From contig NC_049990.1 in the NCBI RefSeq assembly GCF_000003815.2, positions 16,969,911-17,033,910 of the forward strand: a stretch of 64,000 bases of DNA. Direction: 5' to 3'. The stretch comes from Branchiostoma floridae. Taxonomy: Eukaryota; Chordata; Leptocardii; Amphioxiformes; Branchiostomatidae. Both the position numbers and the translations under genes were made by a program. Positions 21,981 to 33,300 of the stretch are shown in pieces; within the stretch, counting starts at the first letter, position 1; the number at the start of each line of letters is the position of its first letter. Below the pieces are notes generated by a model. It had not been told where the DNA came from and searched no databases. It worked only from the letters and a program-made list of their open reading frames with translations.

Positions 21981-22745
21981 GTATGATAAGGACGTCGTAC
22001 CATCTGTTGTCTGTTGATCAGCGCTCGTAGCGTACTTCGGATTTGCACGTAGACCGCCAGAAGGATTCCCGAGTGTGTGTAAACCAGCGTTGCCCCTACG
22101 TCTGTTTTGGGGAATCCGGCGGCAATTGTCATCGGAGACATCCCTAGTGTCTTCTGAAGGGCGATTTTCTACAAAGTTACTGTCAGGAAACTCCACAAAA
22201 GGTTCGTCAGATACGTCTGTACCAGTTATTGTACATTGAAGGGGCCCTGCAGTTCCTGAAGCTGTTTCCTCACGATTTGTTTCTTCCCTACATATGTATG
22301 TAACAGAGTACGGTTCAACGTGGTCAAATACGTACAAATGGCTGGTTTCATCTTGAGCACGCTGTTCGGAGATCCCGTCGGTGTGGGTGTTTAAAGTTGT
22401 GTTTTGTGTCCAGACTTCGGATTCTTGCTCCGTATCCATGTCTTGATTATCTGTATCAATGTGAGGCACTGGTTCTTCACGTATTGCACGCGATGGTGTT
22501 TCATCCTGTGGGATATTTGAAGACCCTACACCGGAGGCTGGGTTGTTTGTCGTGTATAGGACACCGAATTCTTTCGTCCTTAAAATGCTCGTAGACCAGT
22601 TTGGATCTCCATCACTTGCTGTATATGTAAGATTGACATTTTCGTGGACCAGTCTAGCTGCAGGCTGTAGGTTAACTGCGTCTGTCGAGTGGTCAAAAAG
22701 GATATAAAGTTTATGAAAATTGAATAATTCAAGGTTTTTAGTCAT
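21981..22745 (-). CDS. Unrecognised coding-like exon, acidic Tyr/Thr-rich
   Basis: A 256-codon minus-strand frame is the longest unexplained open frame in this part. It is hydrophilic and rich in Asp, Glu, Thr and Asn, with tyrosines in HLYVF, EPYSVTYI, NPKYA and SLSY. That composition resembles cytoplasmic tails of signalling receptors; no domain is recognised. The first ~20 codons look like intron sequence, and an AG at about 22682 (after 'cactcgac') would make a good acceptor, so the exon may be about 21981-22681. A GTGTAA donor-like site follows TAC at 21980. It could be the tail exon of a second membrane protein whose membrane exon is at 17277-17395, but the join is unproven. Confidence 0.45.
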
Positions 22746-23239
22746 AGCAAGTGATTTGCTGGGAAGTCTAATGAATTAACGTAAGCGGATAAATTGATGG
22801 CAGCATAATTTTATCGATCATACCCAAAAGGAGCAAATGAATGATACAAAGTGGACAATTTCATACATCGATGAAGGTTAGATAATGTTTTAAATATTAT
22901 TTCGTTGATTTCAAAGGTCTTCCATGATTATCCTTTTACTCGATAATTTCCAAGCCTTTCAAATATCTGAATGATCTCAAATGACCATTGTTTTTTGTTC
23001 ACTAATCGTTCCCGACCTTGGGAAAATGGGTCGAAAGGAATTCAGAGTCGAGGTTTCTTTCAAATCAATATCAGTATTTCATATTGGATAGCGAAATGTT
23101 CATACAAATTTAAAAAACAGGTTGCAGCTACATGTGTATTTGTTAACTCAAATGATATTCACGCTCAGCCTGGTTTTCATCTGATACAATTATCGCATTT
23201 TCTTAAAGTCAAGTAGTTGCTATTTTATATATGTGGAAG

Positions 23240-23480
23240 CTTATAGCTATTACGTAAGTGCGTTTGGCTGTAAACAAGATAACTCTTGATGTTGTTGATG
23301 GGTATTATTGATATTTGGTGGATAGGTAGGAGGCACAAAAAGATAGGTCAAGTTCGAAAACGGTGTACCTGGCGTTGTCTTACTGGTCACGCAGGCGCTT
23401 TGTACCAAGCTTTGTACGTAAGTGCGTTTGGCTGTAAACAACATAACTCGAGATGTTGTTGATGGATATTGGATGATCTG
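23240..23480. repeat. Two direct copies of a short repeat
   Basis: 'gtaagtgcgtttggctgta' with 'aacaagataactc.tgatgttgttgatgg' occurs at about 23253 and again at about 23417 with few changes. It belongs to the 'ataactc' type repeats. The right copy leads directly into the 64-bp minisatellite. Confidence 0.6.
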
Positions 23481-23489
23481 CATCTAAAC

Positions 23490-24745
23490 TGCATGGAACC
23501 TACTCTAACGGGGGAGTGGGGGAACTGGAAAGTTATGCTCACTGTGCACCTGTCAGTCCCATTGTGTTCACTGTGCACCTGTCAATCCCATCCCATGAAA
23601 CCTACTCTGAGGAGGAGGAGGACAGTTGTGTTCACTGTGCACCTGTCAGTCCCATCCCATGAAACCTACTGTGAGGGGGAGGAGGACAGTTGTGTTCACT
23701 GTGAGACTGTCAGTCTCATCCCATGAAACCTACTCTGAGGGGGAGGAGGACAGTTGTGTTCACTGTGCACCTGTCAATCTCATCCAATGGAACCTACTCT
23801 GAGGGAAAGGAGGACAGTTGTGTTCACTGTGAGACTGTCAGTCCCATCCCATGAAACCTACTCGGAGGGAAAGGAGGACAGTTGTGTTCACTGTGAGACT
23901 GTCAGTCCCATCCCATGAAACCTACTCGGAGGGAAAGGAGGACAGTTGTGTTCACTGTGAACCTGTCAGTCCCATCCCATGAAACCTACTCGGAGTGGGA
24001 GGAGGACAGTTGTGTTCACTGTGAACCTGTCAGTTTCATCCCATGAAACCTACTCTGAGGGGGAGGAGGACAGTTGTGTTCACTGTGAACCTGTCAGTCT
24101 CATCTCATGAAACCTACTCTGAGGGGGAGGAGGACAGTTGTGTTCACTGTGAACCTGTCAGTCCCATCCCATGGAACCTACTCTGCGGGGGGAGGACAGT
24201 TGTGTTCACTGTGCACCTGTCAGTCCTATCCCATGAAACCTACTCGGAGTGGGAGGAGGACAGTTGTGTTCACTGTGCTCCTGTCAGTTTCATCCCATGA
24301 AACCTACTCTGAGGGGGAGGAGGACAGTTGTGTTCACTATGCTCCTGTCAGTCTCATCTCATGAAACCTACTCTGAGGGGGAGGAGGACAGTTGTGTTCA
24401 CTGTGAACCTGTCAGTCTCATCCCATGGAACCTACTGTGAGGGGGAGGAGGACAGTTGTGTTCACTGTGAACATGTCAGTCCCATCCCATGAAACCTACT
24501 GTGAGGGGGAGGAGGACAGTTGTGTTCACTGTGAACATGTCAGTCTCATCCCATGAAACCTACTGTGAGGGGGAGGAGTACAGTTGTGTTCACTGTGCAC
24601 CTGTCAGTCCCATCTCATTGGACCTACTTTGAGAGGGGGAGGAGGACAGTTGTGTTAACTATGCACCTGTCAGCCCCATCCCATGGAACCTACTCTGAGG
24701 GGGGGACAGGAAATTTATCTTCACTGTGCACTTGTCAGTCATCAT
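23490..24745 (+). repeat. 64-bp minisatellite, about 19 copies
   Basis: The unit combines 'gttcactgtgaacctgtcag', 'tcccatcccatgaaacctac' and 'tctgagggggaggaggacag'. Period 64 is not a multiple of three, so the apparent proteins (MKPT...RRTVVFTV) hop frames with each copy and are not genes. Point differences are scattered (cac/gag/gaa in 'gtgaacctg'). Copies at both ends are more diverged than the central ones. Confidence 0.9.
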
Positions 24746-26518
24746 AGTTAATGTGGATGAGCTAGGAGAACCCACATTTTGCTAAAAAGAATCTGTCATA
24801 CTCCAAAATCTATCAAATATTTTACAATCGTTTCGTCTGATAAGGTTCTAACAATATCGTACATTTTTAAATGATACTGATATTATAATCATGTTATTTC
24901 ATAATCAAACGTATGAAAATCTTACGTTAGGAATTTACATTAGCTCAGTTATATTTTCTTTAAAAATATCTTATTACTTTAAACCTTAATCAATTGGAAA
25001 ATCTCTACTTGTCTATGCGCAGATAATCAGCACTAATTATTATCAAGCAAAATGACAAAAAAATGACATGCAGGTTTTTCACTGAAATGCCAAATTCCTT
25101 CCCCATAAGTTGTTTTCTTTGCCAAACAACTATAAAATGTTGCTTTAGTTGCAAAGGTGATGAATACATGTTTGCAAAGGTGATGAATACTTGTTATTGT
25201 ACTGAAATTTCTTGATGCATATAGAATACAACATGGTGTGGGCAATTCGACCCGCGGGAGGGCTGGGACCGAGGGTGATACGGAACACGCCATCTTGTAT
25301 TTTACTTATGTCAAACCCTGGTCAGAAAACCTCATTTCATTGCAAAAATACATGTACTCATATAAAAATGATAAAATAAGGCTCATTGTTTCAACTTGCA
25401 CCAACAACTTTATTCTTTAAGAACATTTCGAGAAAAATTCCAAACTCCGTTAGCTTGATAAAGGGAAGCCTGCGTGACACAGCCTGTGTGATACGGATAA
25501 TTACACGGTCCGGAACACCTGTATCGAACGTTATCGCGGCCCAGGTATGACATAATAGGTAGTATATAATGCATAATTTGCCGGGGTCTATTTCGACCCC
25601 GCCGAACCATTCACAAACTTTCAAGTATAGCTTTTACAGCGATTGGCTAACCTCGGTGAAAATTTATTAGAAGTGGTAAAGCATGTATACAAACTCAAAG
25701 AGGTAAATTATTTTCTCTGATGAAAAAGAAATTGATATGGCAGATATCAATATACGCCTGGTGACCCATACGATTGGATTAGAGTTAAAACAACTAAGTA
25801 AAACAAAACATACCTGTTTGTCCGTTTCTAGATGGAGACGATACCCCAATATGAATACCTCCCTGTGTAGCCATCGTCTGTCGAGTAACAGAGAGACCAG
25901 AACACTGGAACCAGCCTAGACTAAGAGAACTCCTCGCCCACGCAACAAATTGTCTGGTGGAAACTTCATGCAATCTAAGTGATTATGAAAAATCATCTGT
26001 GGCACATAAGATGTCGGCAACAAAAAGGAGTGCACAGTAGATGTAACAAATGTGAAAACAATTTGATATTTAAGAACAAACAGAATATGCCTTACTCCAA
26101 AATCAATCATGTTGTATCTAATGACTAATGCAAGAGTTTGATGAAATATACATGTTTATTTTATCTTTGTCTAATGTTGTATAAGCGTGGTGCATGAGAC
26201 AACATAAACGTTATCCAATATCGAAATAATTTGAGAGAAGTCATAGGTGGAAATATTTCTGTACTGCTGTTGTGATTTTGTGAATTTTATCAGGTCGACG
26301 TTAAAAGGATTTTCGAATAATATGACTATATGTGTAAGAGAAACCTTACACACACATGATCACTAATATAATTGTCTGGTTATGGTTTGAAACTCAGTCA
26401 CTTTAAATTCTACGACGAACAATCAATGGCGTAAACAAAGACGTTTTTAGTAAAATATCGAGAATGAGACGTATCTTTACATCTGTTTGGAGATTAAAAA
26501 AGGAGATGATGTGTATCT
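24746..26518. other. Intergenic, no gene supported
   Basis: AT-rich sequence with only short ORFs. A Cys-containing frame near 25420-25560 (minus) was considered and not accepted. Confidence 0.3.
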
Positions 26519-26570
26519 CAATCAATTAATCAATCAATCAATCAATCGATCGATCGATCAATAAATCCAG
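26519..26570. repeat. (AATC)n / (ATCG)n microsatellite
   Basis: 'aatcaatcaatcaatcaatc' passes into 'gatcgatcgatca'. Confidence 0.85.
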
Positions 26571-27469
26571 GTATTTTTTCATGAATCTTTATGATAGAGG
26601 ACTACAGACATACAAACTGGGTTCAATTGATTTTTTAAACATATGAAAATTCCCCAATACAGAACCTCTCCATGTGACGTGATATTATAGATATAGACTA
26701 AGCATACAAACAAGTCAGTCAACCATCGTGAGGGACATAACGAAACAAATTAGGACTACACATACCTTTGTTTCTTGCAAGTGTCTTGATTTTTAAGATT
26801 TCAGTTATTGTAACGTAACCATGCCGTACTTAAAAGAACACGACAAAATTGAAAATTAAAGAAATGAATAAAATACACATCGGCGAAGGCTGGACGTGCA
26901 AGTAATAAAGATGTACAAACGTAACTCAAGCAATTTGATATATCTTATTTCCCGTCAGACATTTGATATATCACCCGTGATCTTTATTAATCAGTAACAT
27001 AGATACTTAAATCTTCAAATATCATAGAAACATGGATGCATGGATGTTATTCAGATAATGGTAATCGTAACTCTGTAATTTGTATGTGCTCTGTATGATT
27101 TAATTTATAATGTTTTATTGCAAATACATACACAATGAAGATTCAGTAGTTTTACTGTTGCTACTGTCTCAAGCTGTCTAAATAAATCTATTTCCAATGC
27201 CGCAGAAAATACGAAAAAAATTGTAATTATTCAGTCTCCACTCCACACACAAGCCTTGAAAACTGCACAGTATTTATTTATTCATTGTTCCCTGCACGAT
27301 ATGATGGCACGTACCAAGAATTTCAAATAAGGCGCTTGTACAAAGGTACAAAGAGTAAGACGTATGAGACAAATTACTAAACACGTGGGCAGACATGCAT
27401 CGATATACAACTTTCAGCTGTAGGTACTGGATGGGACGATGCATTTTCCCTGGGACACAAAATATATCA

Positions 27470-27515
27470 TGGTCACACGCACACGCACACACACGCGCGA
27501 TCACCAACACACACA

Positions 27516-27562
<47 letters not shown>
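27470..27562. repeat. (CA)n microsatellite
   Basis: An interrupted then pure CA run. It produces spurious Cys-Val and Thr-His ORFs on the two strands. Confidence 0.9.
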
Positions 27563-27564
<2 letters not shown>

Positions 27565-28439
27565 CCCTGCAACAGTCGGCCGCGGCTATAAAATCGACTG
27601 CTTTTGCACAATCCGCCTTCTTTGCACCACACTCAAATATGACATTTGATAGTTACATGTCCAGCTGGAGGATTTGCTTTAAATCTCGGAATGAAAGATT
27701 TAAAGATTATTTGCTATGTTCCTGGCTAAAAGGGTTAATGTATAAGACTGCATGCTAAATTCACCACCTTTGCACAATCTACCACCTTTACACAATCCAC
27801 CACACTCAAATATAACATCATGATAGTACATGTCCATCTGGAGGGTTTGCTTTAAATCCCAGAATGAAAACGTAAAGATTATTTATAATTTTTCTGACTA
27901 AAAGGTACGTCAAGCTTGCCTTCCATTTTTCTTAGTTCAACTTTCATCCAAAATGCAAGCAGCTGATGATGCTCAAACCTCGTGCAACAGGTTACATAAC
28001 GGTGGGTGAGTTAACTCTACAGTTGTTTGGCTTTTTTTTTTGTTCGCACATATAAGCCTCACACATGGGCTATCATGTGAAAATAAGCCTTATAACGTTT
28101 TGTTGTCAAATCTATACCCTTTATTTAAACTTTGCTCTCAAGTTACAAACAACATGTTTAGGAGATATCTAATATTAGATAAAAACATAATTTATGCATA
28201 GTGTTGTTACTAACGTACACATGTCACAATTATTAAATTCCCATCATTAATCATAAAGCGGTTTTGCAATATTAACATAAATTATGCAACTAAGTTCCCC
28301 ATTACCATACTTGTTATCTGCTTATATTCCACCTATGATAATTAACATGCTACATTTATGAAAGTTCAGTTATTGAAAACAATGGAATTATACAATTTTC
28401 TCATCAATTTTGCAAATAAAGTCTTCATTTGCATAAAAT

Positions 28440-28770
28440 GTATATCATTATGAATATCTTTGCCTAAGCTACCTGCATACCTGCAATGATGCCAATCCGT
28501 CAATCCTTTCTGCAGTTATCCCCTTTGGAATGTCTTAACAAAAACGCCTCTGCAGTTTAGAAATTTAATGTTAGGGGGCTGAAACTTGCCCCACTTTGAG
28601 CACACTAATCATTTTGAGCTTTCGTCACATCCCACCAACACACCAAGTATGAAATCAATCCACCTAGCCCGAGATATCTTGTTGACAGACAAACGCAGGG
28701 TAAAATATAACCTCCATGGTATGCCATGGAGGCAAATATAACCTCCATGACATTTCATGGAGGTAAATAT
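28440..28770. repeat. Diverged repeat with tandem 'aacctccatgg' end
   Basis: 'ccatcctagcccgagatatcttg'-like sequence and 'tgacagacaaacgcagggtaaaa' are followed by two neighbouring copies of 'tataacctccatg..at.ccatggagg' (28708-28765), each a small palindrome (cctccatgg/ccatggagg). Confidence 0.45.
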
Positions 28771-28799
28771 AGCAGTAATATAGCAAATAAATGTTACAA

Positions 28800-28989
28800 A
28801 TACATTGTTAGAACTGCAATTAGCGATTTTGACAAAACATTCCTCTCAACAAACGGTTGCTATGGCAACACGAAATTGTTTTCTTTTTAAACTTCGTGAA
28901 ATTGTTTCCAACTGAGTTTCAGGACAACTCATTAAATTGGCGCTACCTAAGCCGTTCTGACGTTATGCGAGATGAAAGTTGGCGCGGCC
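28800..28989. repeat. Repeat copy with RFX-type site (third member)
   Basis: gttgctatggcaac at 28856-28869 (one base off the palindrome), followed by 'acgaaattg' exactly as at 5906, and by 'gttggcgcgg', like 'ggtggcgcggg' near 6003. Confidence 0.5.
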
Positions 28990-29960
28990 CTCAAAACAAG
29001 GGATAAGCGGGTGGAAGACAGAAAAAACAATCCTCTTTTAAATAATAGTTTTATTGCACAACAATTGTACGGGGTACAAAGTATGGCAACTACATAACTA
29101 CAGTTCTATAACTTAACGCTTATCTAATACAGAAGTTGTAGTATGGGATAAATTTCTTACAGTTATTGGAGGCTTTTACAATCATTGGAGGAATTTCTAA
29201 TGTCTAAACCTTCTTTGATATATTTTCCTATATCTGTCATGCAGGGATTGTCACATGTCATGATGTATTTGAATTTGCACTTCAGGTCCATCGAGATAAA
29301 CCTTTGTGTATAAGATGACAGCCTTGTGTACAGAGAATTTCGTATATCAGACTATTTGGGACATACATTTAAATTAAAACTAGTAAACAGAACTATCAAT
29401 TATTATATATAGCAATCATCTCTGCAAACCCCGACTGTTGTTCTGAAGAATTTACCAACTTTATTGTAAAAACATGTAATACTACGCTGGATGAGTTTTC
29501 ATACACGGCTTCGATGGTCTCGGTTAGATCCTCTTCTACACCGAAGCCTCTCAGTACCTACCGTGCCATTGCGTTCTAGAACACCGGAAGTCCGTACACT
29601 GACCAGAAAAACGTCACAATAGGTTCAGTCAGCGAGAGAAGGAACTTGGTCATGCTTTCTCTTTCTCTGCTAGACCACAAACCAAAAGCATTGATTCTCG
29701 TGACATCTTGAGCGATATTTTAGCTAGGAGTTTGCTGGGAAAAGTTGGAGTTTCCGTGAAAAAGACTGGTATAATTTCACTGCATTATTCAAGCTGTTAG
29801 AGTCTTGAACTTAAAGCTTTTGTCTCGAAGTACCGTGAGTGGAAAAATGTAGACCGCCAGAGCAGCGCTAGGCGTCGCCTTGCGGGTTTGTCCCAGAACT
29901 GCAGTATCTACATACACTACACCAACCGCAGATAAGAAATGATAAATGTCGTCTGTGTTT
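28990..29960 (+). repeat. Segmental duplicate, copy 1 (partner 42330-43085)
   Basis: It shares long collinear blocks with 42330-43085: 'aaaacaaggataa.cggg', 'actagtaaacagaactat', 'caaaccccgactgttgtt', 'tggatgagttttcatacac', 'ctttctctttctctgctaga', 'gattctcgtgacatcttgag' and 'gctaggcgtcgccttgcggg'. The block includes one exon and its upstream region. A LINE tail (29043-29375) interrupts this copy only. Confidence 0.85.
29043..29375 (-). mobile_element. LINE 3' fragment inserted in segmental duplicate
   Basis: On the minus strand it encodes SLYTRLSSYTQRF and KCKFKYIMTCDNP then IGKYIKEGLDIRN, the kind of tail seen at the end of some LINE ORF2 proteins, with one in-frame stop upstream, then the 'ccatactttgtacccc..caattgttgtgcaataaa' tail. 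It is absent from the partner duplicate, where 'cctcttttagataaatactagtaaac' is continuous. Confidence 0.65.
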
Positions 29961-32131
29961 CCAAATTAAGTTCTTCCGATCCTTGTGTATCTTTTTACAG
30001 CGTACTTCATGATCGCGCAGCATATGATTCCACAAGGGACTACTAAAGTAGCCGCTGTCTGTGTTAGTAATTAGTTAACTTTATACAGTGTCACTTAGCT
30101 TCTTATTTAGGCATAACAAAAATGTTGTGTCTGCAATGACGATAGATTGGTTAAAATAGATTGGTAGGTAGGGATTCTTTCTTTCTGTCTTTTTGTAAGA
30201 TTTCAGCCGAGATGAAGTCTGTTTCATTTTGCGACCCAGGCATGATACTTGCGCACACTTCAACACCGCACCCTAGCGGTTCCCAGCAGAACTGCCTCCG
30301 TCCGGACATACCGTACAGGACCGGCCATGCGGACTGGAGCGGTCTGGACCTGGGGCTCTTCATCGGGGCGGGCATCTTTGTCACTGCCGGGATGAATGAG
30401 GTGAGATTTTTCATACTTTTTCCCTCATCAAAATAAAAACTAGCGCCATTGTTGCTAACTAACTAAAACTGCCCGTTCTAGAACGGCGTCCGTAGCAACG
30501 CTATCTTAAAACATTGTGGCCTGCATACACCATGATATTTGGATTAAAGGAATTGAATATGGTATTCTTGTATATTTTTATCCATTTTGCAACATATTTT
30601 TGCAATATGAACCCAAAAACTGGTGTGAACGTTGAAAAATTTTAATAGAAAAAAGTTGCCTTCATCATGGAATCTTAGTGGCCAGGATGGTTAGAAAATG
30701 ACCAGAACACAAAGATCCTGGTATACAGAACAATACGTTTTTTTTTACCATCTTACATTTTTTTCCTAGGACTTCGAAATAGAATCTGGCATTTTTTCAA
30801 ATTATCATTCATTTTGCAACATATTTTGTATCAAACGGCACATATTTGACAATTTGTAGCTGCTTTGTAGTATTCAAATTATTGTCTAATTATGTTGATG
30901 TCAAAACGGATGACAAAGGCACGGGAGCATCCATATATTCTTATTAACATGGCCTAACAATTGTGTCTTATCGTTGTCAAAAGTCAAATTTTGTTCAAGA
31001 GTTATGGTTATCATCCATAGATCTAGGATGGGCTTCATTGCGCATCTTTCTTTCAATATCTAACACCTTTGTTTGTCGTATTCATCAGAACAAAGGGGCC
31101 GAGGTCTCCCACACACCGTCCGAAGTACCACCTGCCCAAGGAGTTCGGTACGTCCCGTCAGGCAACAGTCAGTACACGGGCCTGAACCTGGTACCGCTGG
31201 CGCCGCACACCCCGGCCGGGGTGCTGTGCAGGAGCGCCGCCTTTCCACTCGGCAAGAACTACAGGGCCAACAAGAAAGTAGTCGGGAGCGAGAATAGTTT
31301 CACTATTTGACCTCCGTGTATTATCATTCTTTCTGTCTTTGTTTTTGTGATGTTTAAAACTTGTCGGTTCGTTATACTTTCAGATTTTCTTACTTCAGAA
31401 AAATAATCAGTTAACGAACGTATAATGTAATTTACCTTATTTTTTCCCAATTGTTGAGAAATAGATTCAATCGTTTTGGTAAATTGAATTACATTCCGGG
31501 AGGTAACGTTAACCCTTAGAATTACAATGTAACGTTGCAGATTGGCAATATATCAAACATTGTTTAAATCTTAGAAACAATAGTATAAATAGAATATCAA
31601 ACTCAACATGTTAATGTAATCACGTTTATTTATCTGTTTGTACGTCTACTGGGTTAACTTATTAATATCCACTTGTTTGTTTCTTTGTAATACTATGTTT
31701 AGTTATGGCAGGCCTTGTAGAAGTCGCTGTACTTTTGCCGTGTCAATAACAATTGCTGTTGTAATTTTCCAGTGACTACAAGAGCGGCCATCTGTCCCAG
31801 CACGTACCCGTGAGTCCCCGGCTGAAGAGGAAGCTGTGCTCTACGCTCTACGCTGATTGTCGGGAAGACAGACAGTTCTGCCACCTAGATGACGTCACGA
31901 CCAATCAGAGGGTTCACTTCTCCTGGATCGGACAGTAAGATAACGAGCACGTTGATGACGCCACTGCAGTGAAGGTCTACTGCGCGGTTCTTGAAGGTGT
32001 GTGGAGAGAAGAGTGCGGGTTGGTGGAGAATCACGTGATCAGCACGACAGGTGGTGATGACGACATGGAGTCATACTACTCTGGAAACGGGCGCAGGAAC
32101 GGCATCCAGTCTGGGAACGAGAACTGGGTCT
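29847..32131 (+). pseudogene. Unrecognised four-exon gene, probably inactivated
   Basis: Exon 1 relic 29847-29931 copies the intact exon at 42980-43064, but here ATG is followed at once by TAG and the donor GT is AT. Exon 2 (30207-30400) has a good AG and a GTGAGA donor and encodes SFCDPGMILAHTSTPHPSG and DWSGLDLGLFIGAGIFVTAG. Exon 3 (31089-31277) encodes GVRYVPSGNSQYTGLNL and KNYRANKK. A last exon from about 31783 encodes SGHLSQHVPVSPRLKRKL and, after a TAA at 31936-31938, a further open frame to TAA at 32129-32131 with SYYSGNGRRNGIQ. Exons 1-3 join in phase. The TAA overlaps a GTAAGA donor-like site, so it may be intronic rather than a stop. No family is recognised. An alternative start in exon 2 (30211) would bypass the broken exon 1. 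Confidence 0.5.
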
Positions 32132-32139
32132 AAGACTTC

Positions 32140-33300
32140 CTTAAATCTCCGATATGTCAACTAAGCAAATTCACCACACAAATGTTTTTTTAAGTCTAGT
32201 TTACTACGCAACAACGTAAGGAAACACAAAAGTTATGGCTATATATCTTTTCACCATTTAATATAATATGAAATCAGAACATCGCTTGTTTATAATACAA
32301 AGGGGTTATTGATTTTCATAATAAGCTCAAGCTCTTATAACACTCCACAAAGTTGAGACATACGTATACTATATACATGAGATAGTTCTGTTGCTTAATT
32401 GTAATTAAAGGATATTTTTTCCCCGCCCTGGAATATACAAGCCTCTCCATGTCACATTCATTAAAGTTACGACAGCTTCAACAACACGAACGTCCAAATA
32501 GCTGTAGTGACGCCCTTGGAAATTCTTGCCGGAGGGCAAATTGCAGGTAACATGAAAGGAACAAATTGATATTGCTAAAAGCTAACTATACATTCTTTTT
32601 CCGAGACAGTTGATGACGACTGATGCCACATTTTCTGATATGTGTGGATATCGTGATGTTAGAAGGAGAGTGGTATAAAAATGTCTTTTTGTCTGTAAAC
32701 GCGTAGACATCAGGTATGAAATTTAGTGGCATCTTTAGAAAACTCCTTTCTTTCATAGTAGGAAAGGGATCGTTTGAGATAAATATGTTTCGTCTTCCAT
32801 CATGTTTGACGTTTAGTATTTTTCGTTCACACACTGGTAACTTCTGATAAGATAATCAATAATATTAATTTAGCTTTATATTCAAAGAGAGGCTCTTCTT
32901 TGTTCTGTGTGTAAATAATTGAAAATACAATAAATAAATAAATTGAAAATACAATAAATAAATAAAAAAAATAATGATAATAATATTAATAATGCATAAA
33001 GTAATTTTTAGTAAATTAACAAATAACTACAAAAAAAGACGTGGGATATTGACAGAAGGGCAACGACATACTGTCTGGCGTTTTGTATTTCATGTCAAAA
33101 GTTCATAGTAGCAAGACAGTTTCCTTCGGTGTTCAGCAGCGGAGATGACATGACACGTTGACCACTCTCAGTAAAAATGATTTGCGAGCAATTTGAAAAG
33201 CCCCTAACAAGACATAAATACTTTAGATCCAATTTTGTATCTCTATTCATACATGTAAACGCTTGTAACGTCTGTTTTCAATAATAAAGCTATCATATAT
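32140..33300. other. Intergenic between convergent genes, no gene seen
   Basis: AT-rich, with 'aaataaataaataaa' runs at 32928-32970. It holds the presumed 3' ends of the plus-strand gene at 30 kb and the minus-strand NTase-TPR gene. Confidence 0.35.

Noticed and set aside
23490-24745. Possible CRISPR-like array
   Set aside because: The repeats are contiguous 64-bp units without unique spacers, and the DNA is animal nuclear sequence.
24043-24747. Overlapping ORFs with MKPT...VVFTV repeats
   Set aside because: Products of the 64-bp minisatellite, whose period shifts the frame at every copy.
25391-25624. Cys-containing minus-strand frame resembling a sushi or zinc module
   Set aside because: Cysteine spacing does not match a sushi domain, no convincing acceptor or partner exon was found.
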